Shown one piece after another: positions 62,401 through 64,000 of a DNA stretch of 64,000 bases. The notes beneath the pieces are model-generated. The model was not told where the DNA came from. It did no database searches and worked only from the letters and a program-made list of their open reading frames with translations. Position 1 is the stretch's first letter. Every line of letters begins with the position of its first letter. Source of the stretch: Ampullaceana balthica (taxonomy: Eukaryota; Mollusca; Gastropoda; Lymnaeidae); assembly GCA_944989445.1 (NCBI GenBank), contig CALYLW010000209.1:211001-275000 (forward strand), written 5' to 3'. The position numbers and the translations under genes were made by a program.

Positions 62401-62913
62401 AGATCCTTAATAGAAGTCCTTCTGCACTAGTCCATCCATACAGATCGCATATCTCGCCACTTCCATGGTTTGATTTTAGTAGCATGTATTCTTCATTAAA
62501 TTGTTAAAAACGAATCTATTGAAACACTAATCTCTATTTTTACACCAGTCTCTAATAGAAAAGCTTCATTCAGTTGATGCTTGCGCTTGAAGCTCTCACA
62601 TTCATTCAATGAATATTCTCAAGGTCAAGAACTTTAAAATATTGTTGTATTTTCAATGATCAATCGTTTGAAAATTTGTAAAATATATTTTTAAAAAAAG
62701 ACAAATAATAGAAAATTGTATCCGACCGTATCTCTACACAAAGGTATCACAGTTAAGTCTGAGTAGCCTTATATTAAATTTTACCGAGTTTCCAAGAATG
62801 TCCTTCACCTTTTTTGCTGATACAGTTAAATGGCGCACGACACCACTAAGCCCGCAAAGGGAGAGTTGCATGACGTCATACTGGTCCAGCTGATCAAGAC
62901 TAGGGGACTCCAT
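54382..62913 (-). CDS. LGSN: Glutamine-synthetase-like protein (lengsin/GLULD1 type), multi-exon
   Basis: Exons found: 62785-62913 (ATG, 43 codons), 58570-58859 (about 96 codons) and 54382-55257 (291 codons plus stop TAG). The first has the beta-grasp start QYDVMQLSLCGLSGVVRH; the second SAAGLAEVDLSTLKPIPW and QSAFEAEFMIFE (the ExE metal-site region); the last AAQFEITF, EGHANGFHFNHSLL, LSPTINCYRRL, DRSTSLRV and ENRLPSSASNPYLVVAATLA plus AGMDG. This is a class-I-type glutamine synthetase fold; animal lengsins belong here and the vertebrate protein is reported non-enzymatic. Whether this one is active cannot be told: many active-site positions remain. Exon 1 ends in phase 0 but the second exon starts needing one base, so an exon of length 3n+1 is missing between 58860 and 62784. 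Confidence 0.87.
55590..56125. repeat. 27-bp GC-rich tandem repeat and related CGGCCCC motifs
   Basis: Seven copies of GTCGAGCCCACTTGTCGGGG plus a CGTTATG-like end (55955-56125) abut the truncated LINE; related ACGGCCCCCGACATAACGG motifs lie at 55597-55645. Confidence 0.85.
56120..58258 (-). mobile_element. RTE-type LINE in a lengsin-like intron, 3' truncated
   Basis: An intact endonuclease frame with start of RT linker (56699-58138, 479 codons): GYWNVRTMHQ, LGISECRW, GDFNAKVGVD, NQIDHF, SDHNICIAKLKM and KKKWISENTW. RT fingers follow in another frame (56557-56784, NNKATGEDEISG), then [16 protein letters not shown] and FVDFQKAFDSL (56187-56387). It stops at about 56125 before the FADD box, where tandem repeats begin. 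Related to, but distinct from, the element at 19503. Confidence 0.88.
58300..58370. repeat. Solo end of the AGGGGCCGTCC MITE family
   Basis: GTGACGTCCTTTTTGGACGG followed by CCCCTTT, with the C-rich arm ACCCCCCTCCCCCC. The partner end was not found nearby. Confidence 0.55.
58570..58859 (-). CDS. LGSN: Lengsin-like middle exon
   Basis: Acceptor TTTTCAG, donor TGAG|GTTTGA. Reads NFRFGNIAPSSNALIYDV, then LAEVDLSTLKPIPWL and ends EAEFMIFE, joining in phase 0 to KDEITPFNNVLIEYYA of the last exon. Confidence 0.85.
59340..59470. repeat. (AAT)n microsatellite
   Basis: Nearly pure trinucleotide tract in a lengsin-like intron. Confidence 0.95.
59875..61590. repeat. ~25-bp C-rich minisatellite
   Basis: About 65 copies of CACACCCATTGTGAATCACT plus CCCCC in the intron before the middle lengsin-like exon. 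The rare variant ACTACAACCCCACCCCCCAG recurs at about 60871 and 61287 with the same neighbours, so a ~415-bp block has been duplicated. Confidence 0.95.
61591..62784. other. Lengsin-like intron, no exon identified
   Basis: Short repeats of the ACATACAGAATNGA type at 61685-61825. The missing lengsin-like exon could lie here or between 58860 and 59870, but I found no convincing candidate. Confidence 0.4.
62785..62913 (-). CDS. LGSN: Lengsin-like exon 1
   Basis: ATG preceded by an in-frame TGA 39 bases upstream, so the start is well defined. Encodes MESPSLDQLDQYDVMQLSLC and onward to KDILGNS; donor TCG|GTAAAA. Confidence 0.8.
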
Positions 62914-63839
62914 TCTGATTTCATGAAAATGAATAAAACAACAATTATTTCAAATTGTCTTCAATTTTTCAAAAGTTGTCACTTTTTTAAAAAAGTGGAT
63001 ACATGCCATTTGGAATGAAGAAGAAACATAAATTTTACAGACGGTTATATCTCCCTGTTTGAGAGTTGTCCCCCCCCCCTAAGAAAAAACAACAAAAATA
63101 AATAACAATAACAATAAAACAAAGTTAAAATATAAAATAAAATTGCTTGCTAAAGAGTTTAGATTTTTAGATCTACATCTCAGTCGCCCCAGAGCGACAT
63201 ATTGGGGTTAAAAGACTGTTGTTAATGTAGGATGAAAGACCAGCAAACTAAATGGCTCTAGTTCTAGAGCTGTAATGCGCATGCAATACAGATAATATCA
63301 TGCCTGTATACATTTAGCTATAATTTAAGCTCTCTCTAATTTATTATCTTGCCTCTTTAAAAGGTGTGTATGACGACATAATTAAATGATGGGTCTGATG
63401 CAGTTACGGGCAGGCACCACCAATGTTCCCTTAAAGCTGCGTGGCTACGAGGCCACGCAGATATCTGACTGACACCGCGCAACAATTTAGAATTACCGAT
63501 CAGCAAATTTGGTAAAATATTTGCACACGAAGTGAAAGCTATGCAACTTTGCACGGGAGTTTTTTTTTACTTTGCACACGGACCAACGAGCTTTAGAGGG
63601 AAGATTGGAAGGGACATCTATACAAAAGGGGGACACTTCTGGTCTCACTAAAAAAAGATTTGAGACCTCCCGCTATTCTCAGAGAATGTCACGATTTTCA
63701 AATCAACAGTTCACCTGACAGACTCTTGCAATCTTTTATTTGCGATGAGGACCCCCCCCCCACCCAATTTTACTTTAGTCATCCTGTTTTCTTAAAATCA
63801 TACATTTAAAAAAAACGATTTGTGGATTTGTGAAGTATT
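62914..63839. other. Upstream flank of the lengsin-like gene
   Basis: AT-rich; a CTGCGTGGCTACGAGGCCAC inverted motif at about 63437-63460 lies in a probable repeat. No gene supported. Confidence 0.4.
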
Positions 63840-64000
63840 TTATAACACGTTTTATAGTACCTCGGAATTTGGACGTGGAATGGGTTGCCTGATGAAACCA
63901 GGAAAACCAACACTCTATTAACATGTAAAACTCTAATAAAAATGCACGACTAGACATTAACCATGGATAAGCGAAGGACGCAATAATTTTCTGTATATAA
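63840..64000 (+). mobile_element. LINE 3' fragment, plus strand, cut by window edge
   Basis: Matches the reverse complement of 15480-15640: GGACGTGGAATGGGTTGCCT, then CCAGGAAAACCAACACT and ATAAAAATGCACGACTAGAC. A third copy of the Jockey/CR1-like family, in the opposite orientation. Confidence 0.8.

Overview
This is eukaryotic (animal) nuclear DNA: AT-rich, intron-rich, and crowded with non-LTR retrotransposons, tRNA-derived SINEs, MITE-like DNA elements and long minisatellite arrays. The repeat families look like those of lophotrochozoans, most likely a gastropod mollusc. That assignment is inference from repeat style and gene type only. A 510-base run of N (44380-44889) shows that it is a draft assembly.

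Two protein-coding genes can be reconstructed, both on the minus strand. (1) About 519-29641 is a MORC-family (MORC3/4-like) GHKL-ATPase and CW zinc-finger gene. I could trace 13 phase-consistent coding exons (469 codons, from the ATG at 29641 down to 9388), followed by further candidate C-terminal exons down to the left part of the window. (2) 54382-62913 is a glutamine-synthetase-like gene (lengsin/GLULD1 type) with three recognisable exons; phase analysis shows that at least one more short exon is missing. About 25 kb of repeat-dominated DNA separates the two genes.

Layout: 1-29641, MORC gene with introns loaded with insertions (solo LTR, hAT-type MITEs, RTE LINE 19503-23046, Jockey/CR1-like LINE 15455-17335, SINEs, an exon-derived minisatellite at 26815-27640). 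29642-34350, MORC upstream region with TA-flanked MITEs whose ends carry CRE-like palindromes, a tRNA-Val-like SINE and LTR-like DNA. 34351-44379, a 10-kb two-component satellite with higher-order repeats and inverted blocks. 44380-48915, gap, G-rich DNA and a 24-bp minisatellite, probably partly a sequencing artefact. 49050-52690, clustered copies of one MITE-like family. 53331-54015, a 21-bp minisatellite. 54382-62913, lengsin-like gene with an RTE LINE and a 25-bp minisatellite in its introns. 62914-64000, upstream flank ending in a LINE 3' fragment.

The most interesting observations concern how mobile DNA has reworked the MORC gene. A solo LTR with a perfect 5-bp target duplication sits inside the last codons of the CW zinc-finger exon; it displaces the original splice donor and creates a new in-phase donor at its edge. 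Next to another exon, the exon end plus its splice donor has been amplified into a tandem array of decoy 5' splice sites. Near the 3' end a non-multiple-of-three exon has been triplicated. I found no clearly new defence or metabolic system; most long open frames in the window are products of tandem repeats.
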